A stretch of 64,000 nt of DNA from Bhargavaea cecembensis (GCF_001619585.1 NZ_LQNT01000012.1:1-64000), one strand, 5' to 3'; counted from the stretch's first letter, positions 25,505 to 33,832 are shown. Translations and numbers: made by a program. The notes: generated by a model from the sequence alone, not told the origin.

Positions 25505-26428
25505 ATGGATCCGTACGGAAATGATTATAATGCCACATTAAGCCCGGTTGACAAACGGAAAGCCGAGGCGAAAAAGGCTGAAATCGAGAAGCGGGAAAAG
25601 GTATCCGAAGAGGAGGCTGAGGCGGAAGCAACTGCCGAAACGCTTGTTCAGGCGGCCCAGGAACAGGGCGCAGGAACACCTCCGCCGAAAAAGCCGCCGC
25701 AGGAAAGGCCTGCGGACGGGGAGGGGGAAAACTACATTACCCACCTTTCCGACCTCAGGAAATCATTGATCAAAGGCATCAGTGTTTTCCTGCTTGTGTT
25801 CTTTGCGGTCTTTTCGACAATCAACCTATGGTTTCCGTATGTCACGAAGGGCCATGACCTGGTCATTCTCGGCCCCCTTGAGGTCGTGAAGTTTTACATG
25901 ACCATGTCCGCGGCGATTGCCCTTGGACTCTCTCTTCCGTTCCTTTGCCACTTTATCTGGCAGTTCGTGAAGCCGGGCCTGAATGAAAATGAGTCGAAGT
26001 TCATCGGTCTTTATTCGCCGGTGATGCTGCTGCTCTTTCTCGGAGGCGTGGCATTCGGGTACTTTATCATCCACCCGCTCAGCTACGAGTTCCTCCTGGG
26101 ATTCGGGGCAGTGAATTTCGACATCATGGTGTCGGCGCAGGAGTATATGCGGTTCCTGCTCATGACGACGATGCCGGTCGGCCTGCTGTTCGAACTGCCG
26201 ATCGTGGCGCTTTTCCTCGGGTCAATCGGCCTGCTGACGGCGGATAGTATGAAAAAGGTGCGCAGATGGTCCTATGTCGCGCTGGCGGTCATATCTGCCC
26301 TGATTACGCCTCCGGATTTTATCAGCCAGCTGCTTGTCCTCATTCCGATGGCAATTCTTTATGAAGCGAGCATCTGGCTTGTCCGGCGCGCAGAGCGCAG
26401 GCAGGAACAGGCTGCAGTGGCAGAATAA
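25505..26428 (+). CDS. tatC: Twin-arginine translocase subunit TatC with long N-terminal extension
   Basis: TatC recognises the twin-arginine signal. The core (about residues 76-300) has six helices and hallmark segments YITHLSDLRKSLIKG, the region around PGLNENESKFIGLYSPVMLLLF, and ITPPDFISQLLVLIPMAILYE. It is preceded by about 75 extra residues rich in Lys, Glu and Ala with a Pro stretch (TPPPKKPPQER), which ordinary TatC proteins (about 240-250 residues) lack. ATG 25505 has an AGGAAG site; an in-frame GTG at 25496 lies inside that site. The substrate is probably the dehydrogenase pair upstream. Confidence 0.92.
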   Translation: MDPYGNDYNATLSPVDKRKAEAKKAEIEKREKVSEEEAEAEATAETLVQAAQEQGAGTPPPKKPPQERPADGEGENYITHLSDLRKSLIKGISVFLLVFFAVFSTINLWFPYVTKGHDLVILGPLEVVKFYMTMSAAIALGLSLPFLCHFIWQFVKPGLNENESKFIGLYSPVMLLLFLGGVAFGYFIIHPLSYEFLLGFGAVNFDIMVSAQEYMRFLLMTTMPVGLLFELPIVALFLGSIGLLTADSMKKVRRWSYVALAVISALITPPDFISQLLVLIPMAILYEASIWLVRRAERRQEQAAVAE

Positions 26429-26441
26429 TGACAACGATTCA

Positions 26442-26473
26442 AAGAGCGGTTCCCGATTGGGAGCCGCTTTTTC
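26442..26473 (+). terminator. Terminator after tatC
   Basis: AAGAGCGGTTCCC-GATT-GGGAGCCGCTTTTT. Confidence 0.88.
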
Positions 26474-26536
26474 AATGTTGATCAAGAGATTGAAACTCTG
26501 CATTTATAATTCTGATAAAAAAATCGCACTAATATA

Positions 26537-26601
26537 TTGCATTCTTCATGAATCGATAGTAGGATATAAAACATCACCACAAAATCAATTTTCCGAATAT
26601 T
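26537..26601 (+). promoter_or_regulatory. brnQ promoter with CodY-type box
   Basis: TTGCAT (26537-26542), 17 bp and TAGGAT (26560-26565) form a sigma-A-like promoter. AATTTTCCGAATATT at 26587-26601 matches the 15-bp CodY consensus AATTTTCWGAAAATT in 13 positions. It lies just downstream of the promoter. Branched-chain amino-acid carriers are known CodY targets. Confidence 0.6.
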
Positions 26602-26631
26602 AAAAGTCATCATAAGAAAGGATTTGTCATC

Positions 26632-27981
26632 ATGAAAGAAAACTTGTCGTTTTCTAAATTTATCGCTGTAGGAGTCATGCTGTTCGCCTTGTTCTTTGGA
26701 GCAGGGAACCTGATTTTCCCGGCCCAGCTGGGGCAATTGGCCGGAGACAATTTCTGGCCTGCCATTATCGGATTCCTCATCACAGGTGTAGGACTGCCGT
26801 TCCTCGGCGTCATCGCCATCGGCTATTCCGGAAGCAGTCACTTGCAAGATCTTGCAAGCAGGGTTCACCCGGTTTATGCAGTGATTTTCACATCTGTCCT
26901 TTACCTGACAATCGGGCCGTTCTTTGCGGCACCCCGTACAGGTACGGTTGCCTTTGAGGTGGGCATCACCCCTTATGCAAACGGGCCTCTGGCTCTCCTG
27001 CTGTTCACGGCCGTCTTCTTCGGCATCACACTGTGGCTGTCGCTCAACCCGGCGAAGATTGTCGACCGGGTCGGGAAAATCCTGGCACCCGGCATTGTCA
27101 TCCTTCTCCTGGTACTGATCGCGGCGGCACTCTTCAACCCAATGGGCGCGATTCAGCCGGCGACAGAAGGGTACTTGGGCAATGCGTTTGCCAAAGGCTT
27201 CACCGAAGGCTATAACACGATGGATGCCCTTGCGGCGCTCGTATTCGCCATCATTGTGATCAATGCTGTCAAGGCAATGGGCCTGAAGACGAAAGAAGGG
27301 ATTATGAACGCGACGTTCAAAGCGGGAGTTGTTGCTGCATCCCTTCTCGGGATCCTCTATGTCGGAATCGCCTATATCGGGGCAACAAGTGTTGAGCAAT
27401 ACGGTCTTTTTGATACGGGCGGCCCGGTCCTCAGCACTTCGGCCGAGCACTTCTTCGGGGCATTTGGCACGGCGCTTCTTGCCATCATCATCACTCTGGC
27501 CTGCCTGACAACGGCAATCGGACTGATGATTGCGAACGCCGAATACTTCCACTCGCTGTTCCCGAAAATCAGCTACAAAGTATTTGTTACAATCTTTACT
27601 ACGTTCACGTTTGTGGTGTCGAATTTCGGGCTCGCGAACATCATCACCTACTCGGTGCCGGTTCTCATGCTGCTTTACCCGTTGGCCATCTCCCTGATCC
27701 TGATGGCATTCACTTCGAAGCTGTTTAATCACTCTCGCCTGGTATACGTATCGGCGACAGTCGTCGCACTTGCCATTGGCATCGTTGACGGCCTGAAGAC
27801 ACTGGCAGGCACGCTCGACACGGAGTTTGCGTGGCTCCAGCCGATTGTGGACTTCTACACTGCATACCTTCCGTTCTATGCGGATGGACTTGGCTGGCTG
27901 ATCCCTGTGGTAGCCGTGATGATCCTTACAGGCATCATCGCACGCGTCACAGGACCTGCAACCAATACGGCAGAAGCTTAA
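26632..27981 (+). CDS. brnQ: Branched-chain amino-acid:cation symporter BrnQ (copy 1)
   Basis: This 449-residue carrier takes up Leu, Ile and Val with sodium or protons. About twelve helices are present. The family signature LFFGAGNLIFPAQLGQLAGDN lies near the N-terminus, with SLNPAKIVDRVGKILAPGIVIL and TTAIGLMIANAEYFHSLFPKISYK further on. An almost identical paralogue follows at 28484. Repression by CodY in rich medium is suggested by the upstream box. It is monocistronic, ending in a strong terminator. Confidence 0.94.
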   Translation: MKENLSFSKFIAVGVMLFALFFGAGNLIFPAQLGQLAGDNFWPAIIGFLITGVGLPFLGVIAIGYSGSSHLQDLASRVHPVYAVIFTSVLYLTIGPFFAAPRTGTVAFEVGITPYANGPLALLLFTAVFFGITLWLSLNPAKIVDRVGKILAPGIVILLLVLIAAALFNPMGAIQPATEGYLGNAFAKGFTEGYNTMDALAALVFAIIVINAVKAMGLKTKEGIMNATFKAGVVAASLLGILYVGIAYIGATSVEQYGLFDTGGPVLSTSAEHFFGAFGTALLAIIITLACLTTAIGLMIANAEYFHSLFPKISYKVFVTIFTTFTFVVSNFGLANIITYSVPVLMLLYPLAISLILMAFTSKLFNHSRLVYVSATVVALAIGIVDGLKTLAGTLDTEFAWLQPIVDFYTAYLPFYADGLGWLIPVVAVMILTGIIARVTGPATNTAEA

Positions 27982-27993
27982 ATCTATTAAAAC

Positions 27994-28028
27994 GAACATC
28001 CGGCGGATTTTGTCCGCCGGATGTTTTC
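27994..28028 (+). terminator. Terminator after brnQ copy 1
   Basis: AACATCCGGCGGA-TTTTG-TCCGCCGGATGTTTT. Confidence 0.88.
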
Positions 28029-28084
28029 TTTTCTATTATATAAGCCCCGGAGGAGACCCCCCGGGGGAGTAGCACGGTTGCCGA

Positions 28085-28276
28085 TCAGCTGAAGAAGTTG
28101 GTCAGCAGTCCGCCTTTTTTGTTGTTGGCAGTGGTTGCATGGCTGCGGTTAGAGCCCTTCGCATTTCCGGCAAAGTCGTTTACCTGGCCTTTTAACTTGT
28201 CACGGGATTCCTTGTTTCGCATGAGATAAGCGGCACCCAATCCGAGGGCAGTCATCAGCATTTTATTCCGATTCAT
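28085..28276 (-). CDS. Small basic protein of unknown function
   Basis: This 63-residue protein starts MNRNKMLMTALGLGAAYLMRNK, a short hydrophobic/Gly-Ala segment that may touch the membrane, followed by a basic, Asn/Ser-rich tail (KGSNRSHATTANNKKGG). It resembles small YtxH-like or DUF-type Bacillales proteins, but I cannot name the family. The site AAGGAGG is excellent, so it is probably a real gene. It is wedged, in opposite orientation, between the two brnQ copies. Confidence 0.65.
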   Translation of the reverse strand: MNRNKMLMTALGLGAAYLMRNKESRDKLKGQVNDFAGNAKGSNRSHATTANNKKGGLLTNFFS

Positions 28277-28483
28277 GTTGTTTTCCTCCTTGTGTGGTGC
28301 GTCTGACCGTTATATTCCCGGACGACAAAATGATAAACAACACTTTTACAGAGTAAAACATTGGATTTGTCATTTCGCTGAAAATACAGTAGGATGAGAA
28401 ACATTGGTTTGATAACCGACAACAATCGATATAATCTGACAGAACAGCTAATTATATAGCTCAGGCAGAAAGGATTGCGTCTC

Positions 28484-29842
28484 ATGCAGGAAAAAATGTC
28501 ATTATCCAACTATATTGCAGTCGGCTCCATGCTGTTTGCCCTGTTTTTCGGTGCGGGCAACTTGATCTTCCCGGCACAGCTCGGCCAGCAGGCAGGCGAA
28601 AACCTATGGCCGGCGATTTTGGGCTTTCTGGTTACGGGAGTCGGCCTACCGTTTCTCGGTGTCATCGCCATCGGCTATTCAGGAAGCAATCATCTTCAGG
28701 AGCTTGCGAGCCGCGTACACCCGCTGTATGGAGTACTGTTCACATCGATCCTTTACCTGACCATCGGACCGTTTTTTGCGGCTCCCCGTACAGGGACAGT
28801 CGCCTATGAAATCGGTATTACGCCGTATGTTGGCACGGATGCAGGAGGAATGCCGCTCTTCCTGTTTACATTGGCTTTCTTTGCGGTCACACTTTGGCTG
28901 TCGCTGAACCCGGCAAAAATCGTTGACCGGGTCGGGAAAATCCTGGCTCCGGGAATTGTCATCCTCCTCGCCATTTTGATCGCCATGGCGGTCTTCAGGC
29001 CAATGGGGGACATCCAGCCCGCGACAGAACCTTATGCAGAAGGGGCTTTCACAAAAGGATTTACGGAAGGCTACAATACGATGGACGCGATTGCCGCGCT
29101 GGTATTTGCCATCATCGTCGTCAATGCAGTCAAAGCGATGGGCATGAAGTCGAAGAAAGCAATCACCAGTGCCACCTTCAGGGCCGGCCTCATTGCCATT
29201 CTGCTGCTTGCGGTCCTCTACATCGGAATTGCTTTCATCGGAGCGACGAGTGTACAGCTGTTCGGCATGTTTGAGACCGGCGGGCCGGTGCTGAGCAGTG
29301 CCGCCACACACTTTTTCGGTTCGTTCGGCACACTTCTCATGTCGGTGGTCATCATTTTGGCCTGCCTGACAACCGCAATCGGGCTGATTTCGGCCAACGG
29401 CGAATACTTCCATTCCTTGTTCCCGAAAATCAGCTACAAGGCGTTTGTATGGATCTTTACGGTGTTCACGTTCACCATTGCGAACTTCGGGCTTTCGAAT
29501 ATCATCACATTCTCGGTTCCGATGCTGATGCTGCTGTACCCGCTGGCGATTTCGCTGCTGCTGCTGACGTTTACATCGAAGTTGTTCCATCACTCCCGGA
29601 TCGTCTATGTGGCGGCTACCACCATGGCATTGATTATCGGCATCATTGACGGGCTTAAGGCACTTGCTGGTTCGCTCGATACGGAGTTCGGCTGGCTCGT
29701 GCCGGTGGACGAATTCCTCACAGCCAATCTTCCGCTTTATTCAGAAGGACTCGGCTGGGTTCTTCCGGTCATCGCTGCCCTGGTCATTACCGGTACGATC
29801 GCCAGGCTGGCAGGGCCGGACACCGAAGAACGTCCTAATTAA
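28484..29842 (+). CDS. brnQ: Branched-chain amino-acid:cation symporter BrnQ (copy 2)
   Basis: This second BrnQ of 452 residues aligns end to end with copy 1. Long stretches are identical (for example NLIFPAQLGQ, SLNPAKIVDRVGKILAPGIVIL, EYFHSLFPKISYK). ATG 28484 is chosen over the in-frame TTG at 28475 because the AAAGGA site then has the same 9-nt spacing as in copy 1. A probable promoter (TTTGAT, 16 bp, TATAAT at about 28431-28436) precedes it. A CodY-like sequence near 28370 is poor (about 11 of 15), so regulation may differ from copy 1. Confidence 0.94.
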   Translation: MQEKMSLSNYIAVGSMLFALFFGAGNLIFPAQLGQQAGENLWPAILGFLVTGVGLPFLGVIAIGYSGSNHLQELASRVHPLYGVLFTSILYLTIGPFFAAPRTGTVAYEIGITPYVGTDAGGMPLFLFTLAFFAVTLWLSLNPAKIVDRVGKILAPGIVILLAILIAMAVFRPMGDIQPATEPYAEGAFTKGFTEGYNTMDAIAALVFAIIVVNAVKAMGMKSKKAITSATFRAGLIAILLLAVLYIGIAFIGATSVQLFGMFETGGPVLSSAATHFFGSFGTLLMSVVIILACLTTAIGLISANGEYFHSLFPKISYKAFVWIFTVFTFTIANFGLSNIITFSVPMLMLLYPLAISLLLLTFTSKLFHHSRIVYVAATTMALIIGIIDGLKALAGSLDTEFGWLVPVDEFLTANLPLYSEGLGWVLPVIAALVITGTIARLAGPDTEERPN

Positions 29843-29843
29843 T

Positions 29844-29884
29844 AAAACAACCCGCAGGGAATCCAAGTCCCTGCGGGTTGTTTG
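29844..29884. terminator. Bidirectional terminator
   Basis: AAAACAACCCGCAGGGA pairs with TCCCTGCGGGTTGTTT, serving brnQ copy 2 and the convergent GntR gene. Confidence 0.88.
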
Positions 29885-29894
29885 TGTTACTTTA

Positions 29895-30557
29895 TTATTG
29901 GCCGCGCAGTGCACGGAGCTCTTCAATCGCGGTGAGCCAGTTCTTGGTCATAATGCCGGTCACCTTCCCGGCATCCCCCTCCATCATGGAACGGATGATG
30001 TCGGAATGTTCCTTGTACGACTGCTCCCGCAGCACGATGGCATCATGATAGAAGTGCCTGCGGACATGGGCCTGCAGATTGCCGACAATGCTTGTAATGT
30101 ACGGGTTGCCGGCTGCTTCAACGATAATCTGGTGGAATTCCTCATCAATTCGGATGGCGGATAGTTCATCGCCTTCCCGGATCGCCTTGCCGAAACGTTC
30201 GTTTGTCTCAGTGAGCCGGCTGATGATTTCATCCGTCAGGTGCGGGATTGCGAGTTCTGCGGAAAGGGCCTGCAGGACAGCAAGCGGCGGAAGCAGGTCG
30301 TTGATCGCGTCCGGATCGATTTCCGTCACCTGGGTCGCCTTGCCGGGATACATCTTCACAAAGCCCTGTGTCTCGAGAAGCTGCAGCGACTCCCGGACCG
30401 GTGTCCGGCTGACACCAAGTGCCTTGGCAATTTCCATATCGTTTAATTTCTCTCCGGGACGAAGTGTCCCGTCGATAATCCAGTTTTGGACCTGATTGAA
30501 TGCGGTTTCTTTTGCGGTCATGCGAACCGGCTTGGACAGCTGTGTAGGTAGTGGCAT
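29895..30557 (-). CDS. GntR-family regulator (FadR/FCD subfamily)
   Basis: This 220-residue repressor-type regulator has an N-terminal winged helix (about 20-80: LNDMEIAKALGVSRTPVRESLQLLETQGFVKMYPG). An all-helical FCD effector domain follows, with metal/ligand histidines (DEEFHQIIVEAAGN, HVRRHFYHDA). Ligands of this group are often carboxylates. ATG 30557 has a GGGGGACGGGAAC site; the in-frame ATG at 30590 begins only two bases after a TATAAT -10 (30598-30593), so it cannot lie in the transcript unless leaderless. The target is not obvious; a palindromic GTATAC stretch upstream may be an autoregulatory site. Confidence 0.85.
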   Translation of the reverse strand: MPLPTQLSKPVRMTAKETAFNQVQNWIIDGTLRPGEKLNDMEIAKALGVSRTPVRESLQLLETQGFVKMYPGKATQVTEIDPDAINDLLPPLAVLQALSAELAIPHLTDEIISRLTETNERFGKAIREGDELSAIRIDEEFHQIIVEAAGNPYITSIVGNLQAHVRRHFYHDAIVLREQSYKEHSDIIRSMMEGDAGKVTGIMTKNWLTAIEELRALRGQ

Positions 30558-30772
30558 GTTCCCGTCCCCCAATCGGAAATCTTCTTTCATCCATTATACA
30601 TGAAACCCAATAAAAGGGGTATACAATATATCGCGCGAGCGGAAAACCAGTCCAATCAGCTAATACCTGTCTGAACGACAAAAATAGCCGGCATCCGCTT
30701 GGCCTTCCCTGTTATGATCAGGTTAACCGGCTTCGGCAGATGTCAGCTGGATCATCATCTTCAGTTGGCCGA

Positions 30773-31123
30773 TCAGCGGACAGAAGGTTCCTGTTCATCT
30801 TCGGCCGCTTCCTGGACGGGCAGCCACTCCTGGGACCATTTCTCGATTTCTTGCATGACCGGTGCAAGGGCACGTCCTTTTTCGGTCAGACTATATTCAA
30901 TGCGGACTGGTGTTTCCGGGAAGACGTTCCGTTCGACGATGCCGTCTTTTTCCAGTTCTTTCAGCCTCTCCGACAGCAGCCGGTTGCTGATGCCGATCGA
31001 CTCGGTCATCGTGCAGAAGCGCTGCGATTCACCGAGAAGGGAAAAGATGATCAGCGCGTTCCAACGCCGGCTCAGCATGCCGACAGCCTGTTCAAAACGG
31101 GGACACAGTTCTGGCTGTACCAT
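30773..31123 (-). CDS. HxlR-family regulator, probable quinone/electrophile sensor
   Basis: This 116-residue winged-helix regulator has the HxlR pattern CPRFEQAVGMLSRRWNALIIFSLL then RLLSERLKELEKDGIVER. The conserved N-terminal Cys7 is the redox-sensing position in YodB/CatR of B. subtilis. It is divergent from a catE-like dioxygenase gene, the same pairing of regulator type and target as CatR/YodB-catDE. Two dyad operators lie in the shared intergenic region. A minus-strand -10 TACAAT lies at 31151-31146. AAGGAGTG precedes the ATG. Confidence 0.87.
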   Translation of the reverse strand: MVQPELCPRFEQAVGMLSRRWNALIIFSLLGESQRFCTMTESIGISNRLLSERLKELEKDGIVERNVFPETPVRIEYSLTEKGRALAPVMQEIEKWSQEWLPVQEAAEDEQEPSVR

Positions 31124-31172
31124 ATGGCATTCACTCCTTGTAAATATTGTATCACAGGAATTAATTAATCGA

Positions 31173-31232
31173 AAGTAATTCAGTTACTTGAAATAACCTT
31201 AGAAATCCGATATGATGGTTACAATTCGTAAC
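31173..31232 (+). promoter_or_regulatory. catE promoter with two flanking dyads
   Basis: The promoter is TTGAAA (31188-31193), 17 bp, TATGAT (31211-31216). AAGTAA-N5-TTACTT (31173-31189) is a perfect dyad touching the -35. GTTAC-N5-GTAAC (31218-31232) is a perfect dyad at the likely start site. Both suit repression by the divergent HxlR protein. Confidence 0.7.
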
Positions 31233-31253
31233 TGAGAGAGGGGAACAATCATA

Positions 31254-32114
31254 ATGACATCTTTCCACGAAGCACCGGCCATCTATACCGGTGCCGTTTA
31301 CCTGAATGTACTTGATCTGGAGGCCATGAAGGCATTTTATACAGACATCATCGGTTTCCGTGTGCTGAGCGAGACGGAAGGCCGGATTGAACTAACGGCT
31401 GACGGCAAGACGCCGCTTCTTGTGCTTGAAAACCGCGAAGGCCTTCATCCGAAGCAGCCTAACCGGGCAGGGCTCTATCACTTCGCGATTCTGCTTCCGT
31501 CACGTGAAGACCTGGGCGCAGCCATTCTTCACTTTATCCAGAAAGGTGTCCGTCTGGGCGCGAGCGACCATTATGTCAGCGAGGCGCTTTATCTGAACGA
31601 CCCGGAAGGCAACGGCATCGAAGTGTATCGTGACCGCCCGGCCGACGAATGGAACTGGAATGATGGCCAGGTCGAAATGGCCACCGTCGCGCTGGACGGA
31701 GATGGGGTTGTTAGCTCCGCACAGGAAGCGGGACGCACATGGAACGGCCTGCCTGAAGAAACCCTCATGGGACATGTCCATCTGCATGTTTCGGACCTCG
31801 ACGAAACAGAACGCTTTTACCGCGAAGGGCTCGGGTTTGAGATCGCGACAAACTACCCGGGCGCACTCTTCATGTCCACGGCACGCTATCACCACCATCT
31901 CGGACTGAACATCTGGAACGGCGAGGGCATTCCGGCGCAAGAAGAAGACAGTGCCGGCCTCAAGGCCTATACACTTGTCTTCCCGGACAGCACAGCCGTA
32001 GAGAAAGCCGCGGAACAGCTCCGTGCGATCGGTGCGGAAGTCAGCGAAGACAGCGGAAAAACCGTAACCGCAGATCCATCCGGAAACCGCATCATCCTGC
32101 AGGCAGGCGCCTGA
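31254..32114 (+). CDS. catE: CatE-like ring-cleaving (catechol 2,3-) dioxygenase, glyoxalase fold
   Basis: This 286-residue two-domain vicinal-oxygen-chelate enzyme has the same length as B. subtilis CatE. The N-terminal half contains AVYLNVLDLEAMKAFYTDIIGF and GLYHFAIL. The C-terminal half has the metal site residues in MGHVHLHVSDLDETERFYREGLGF, YHHHLGLNIW and a terminal Glu region. CatE opens catechols and helps detoxify quinones. The divergent HxlR-type regulator and the promoter dyads support that role. The precise substrate is inferred. Confidence 0.85.
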   Translation: MTSFHEAPAIYTGAVYLNVLDLEAMKAFYTDIIGFRVLSETEGRIELTADGKTPLLVLENREGLHPKQPNRAGLYHFAILLPSREDLGAAILHFIQKGVRLGASDHYVSEALYLNDPEGNGIEVYRDRPADEWNWNDGQVEMATVALDGDGVVSSAQEAGRTWNGLPEETLMGHVHLHVSDLDETERFYREGLGFEIATNYPGALFMSTARYHHHLGLNIWNGEGIPAQEEDSAGLKAYTLVFPDSTAVEKAAEQLRAIGAEVSEDSGKTVTADPSGNRIILQAGA

Positions 32115-32118
32115 CCCG

Positions 32119-32150
32119 AACCGCTCCGAAACCCGGAGCGGTTTATTTTT
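32119..32150 (+). terminator. Terminator after catE-like gene
   Basis: AACCGCTCC-GAAACCC-GGAGCGGTT followed by TATTTTT. Confidence 0.85.
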
Positions 32151-32232
32151 GTGTTCAAAAGGCTGAATGATTCCGCAAGAAATGGGACGGGGAATGCGAT
32201 TTGTGCATGGAATCGGTTATACTGGGAATAAG

Positions 32233-32248
32233 ATTGGTAGAAACCAAT
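32233..32248. promoter_or_regulatory. Inverted repeat in the AI-2E-family gene leader
   Basis: ATTGGT-AGAA-ACCAAT is a perfect 6-bp dyad just after a possible -10 (TATACT, 32219-32224) and before the ribosome site. It could be an operator or a small RNA hairpin. Confidence 0.4.
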
Positions 32249-32265
32249 ATAGCAAAGGGGTCCCT

Positions 32266-33354
32266 ATGACTAAGAAACTCTGGTTCCAGGCGGGAGTCGG
32301 CATTCTCCTCGCACTGCTCATCATTCAATTCTTCATGGATATCAAAGGCCTGTTCGCACCGATCGGCATCATTTTGAGGACGATTTTCCTTCCGCTACTC
32401 GTGGGTGGCCTGCTGTTTTATCTGACGGAGCCCGTGCAGCGCTATCTGGAAAAGCGCAACTTCCCTCGATGGGCAAGCATCCTCAGCGTATTCGTGTTGC
32501 TCATCGGCGTGTTCTGGGGCCTTTCCGCCATGATCGGTCCGATGATCACGAAACAGGTCAATTCTTTCACCAACAATCTTCCTCAGATTACCGAAGATGT
32601 CCAGGAGAACGTCAGCTACTGGCTGGACCGGCGGGATGAACTTCCGGATTTCATGGAAAATGCGATTGAAACAGCGCAGGACCGGGTGAATGAAATTGCC
32701 GTGAACCTCGGCGGGGGCATGGTCAACTTTATCACGGGCTTTTTCCAGACAATCTTCATGCTTGTCCTTGCCCCGTTCTTCCTCATCTACATGCTGAAGG
32801 ACCATGAGCGGTTCATTCCGTTCGTGTCCCGATTTTTTACAGGGGATAAGAAAGCTTTTGTCATTAAGACATTGGAAGATGTCAACAGGACCATTTCGAA
32901 CTATGTTCAGGGCCAGATGCTCGTCAGCCTCTGTGTCGGCATCATGCTGCTAATCGGCTATCTCATTATCGGCCTGGAGTATGCGCTGATCCTGGCGATC
33001 TTCGGTCTCTTCATGAACCTCATTCCGTTTATCGGGCCTTGGATTTCGGTGGTGCCGGCAATTCTGATTGCGCTCATCCAGGATCCGAAGCTCGTGATCG
33101 GGGTCAGCATCATCATGATTGTGGCCCAGCAGGTTGAGAGCACCTTCATTACACCGAACATCATGGGCAAAACGCTTGATATCCACCCGCTCACCGTCAT
33201 CACGGTCGTCTTGGCCGCAGGGAACATCGCCGGATTCGTCGGCGTGCTCCTTGGAGTTCCGATTTATGCGGTCGGGAAGTCGATCGTCAAGAACTTTTAC
33301 AAAGAGCGAACGAATATCCGCGAAGTTGCTACCAGCGATGTGGCGGAGGAATAG
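32266..33354 (+). CDS. AI-2E family (YdbI/YueF-type) membrane transporter
   Basis: This 362-residue protein has about seven to eight helices. The pattern fits the AI-2E exporter superfamily: two N-terminal helices, a soluble segment (about 70-140), and a C-terminal bundle with VQGQMLVSLCVGIMLLIGYLIIGLEYALILAIFGLFMNLIPFIGPWISVVPA. Members export autoinducer-2, or act as Na/H antiporters or permeases; the substrate here is open. ATG 32266 has an AAAGGGG site; the longer frame from 32167 includes the promoter. Confidence 0.87.
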   Translation: MTKKLWFQAGVGILLALLIIQFFMDIKGLFAPIGIILRTIFLPLLVGGLLFYLTEPVQRYLEKRNFPRWASILSVFVLLIGVFWGLSAMIGPMITKQVNSFTNNLPQITEDVQENVSYWLDRRDELPDFMENAIETAQDRVNEIAVNLGGGMVNFITGFFQTIFMLVLAPFFLIYMLKDHERFIPFVSRFFTGDKKAFVIKTLEDVNRTISNYVQGQMLVSLCVGIMLLIGYLIIGLEYALILAIFGLFMNLIPFIGPWISVVPAILIALIQDPKLVIGVSIIMIVAQQVESTFITPNIMGKTLDIHPLTVITVVLAAGNIAGFVGVLLGVPIYAVGKSIVKNFYKERTNIREVATSDVAEE

Positions 33355-33361
33355 GCAGAGG

Positions 33362-33391
33362 AAAGCCCGCGGTGAAATCCGCGGGCTTTTG
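33362..33391. terminator. Bidirectional terminator
   Basis: AAAGCCCGCGG-TGAAAT-CCGCGGGCTTTT lies between the AI-2E gene and the convergent CHY zinc-finger gene. Confidence 0.87.
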
Positions 33392-33395
33392 TATG

Positions 33396-33725
33396 TCAAC
33401 CTCCGAAGTACAGATGGCGATGGAGCCTGCAGCCAGGATTGAAGGCAACGACGCAGGAAGGGCAAGCAGAGTCTCCATCCAGGTATTCTGCCACCGTCAG
33501 CTCATGACCGCAGGCGCCGCAGAGGACGGCTTTCTCGGAAAATCGGTCCTCCGGCCAGACTGCATGCCCGCCGCAACCGGATTCCGAGTGGCAGGCATGG
33601 CAGGGAAACCATTTTTCGCAGCAGAAAAACTTGATTGCAATCCGGTCGGTTTCTCCATGGTAATGGAGGCACCGGGTCTCTTCATCGATGACCGCGCCAT
33701 GTATTTCGTGTCCATGAATAATCAA
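33396..33725 (-). CDS. CHY zinc-finger protein
   Basis: This 109-residue zinc-binding protein has the CHY pattern: ETRCLHYHG, then FFCCEKWFPCHACH, ESGCGGH, VLCGACGHELTVAEYL and ACPSC. Ten or more Cys/His ligands suggest three zinc sites. Bacterial stand-alone CHY proteins have no settled function; eukaryotic CHY domains occur in RCHY1 ligases. The start is TTG 33725: a GGAGGAG site precedes it by 7 bp, whereas the longer frame would read through that site. Its divergent neighbour is bioY. Confidence 0.82.
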   Translation of the reverse strand: MIIHGHEIHGAVIDEETRCLHYHGETDRIAIKFFCCEKWFPCHACHSESGCGGHAVWPEDRFSEKAVLCGACGHELTVAEYLDGDSACPSCVVAFNPGCRLHRHLYFGG

Positions 33726-33749
33726 TGTTAACTCCTCCTCCAAAACCGG

Positions 33750-33816
33750 TTGACTGAATATCTTCTCATTATATATGATGGATTTAGTAAACTAAAAGAT
33801 TAAATGAGTTAACCAA
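33750..33816 (+). promoter_or_regulatory. bioY promoter with BirA-type operator
   Basis: A -35 TTGACT (33750-33755) is paired with TATGAT (33774-33779, 18 bp) or TATATA (16 bp). TTAGTAAAC (33784-33792), exactly 15 bp, and GTTAACCAA (33808-33816) form the inverted repeat known for Gram-positive BirA boxes. The box covers the likely start site, which fits biotin-dependent repression. Confidence 0.7.
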
Positions 33817-33832
33817 TTGGGGGATGGGGAAA

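Noticed and set aside
26482..27999. 505-residue open frame on the minus strand opposite brnQ copy 1
   Set aside because: It is an antisense shadow of a clear BrnQ gene; the translation is full of charged and Cys/His residues with no recognisable domain and no ribosome site.
28475..28483. TTG start three codons upstream for brnQ copy 2
   Set aside because: It would sit inside the ribosome-site spacing; ATG 28484 reproduces the spacing of copy 1 exactly.
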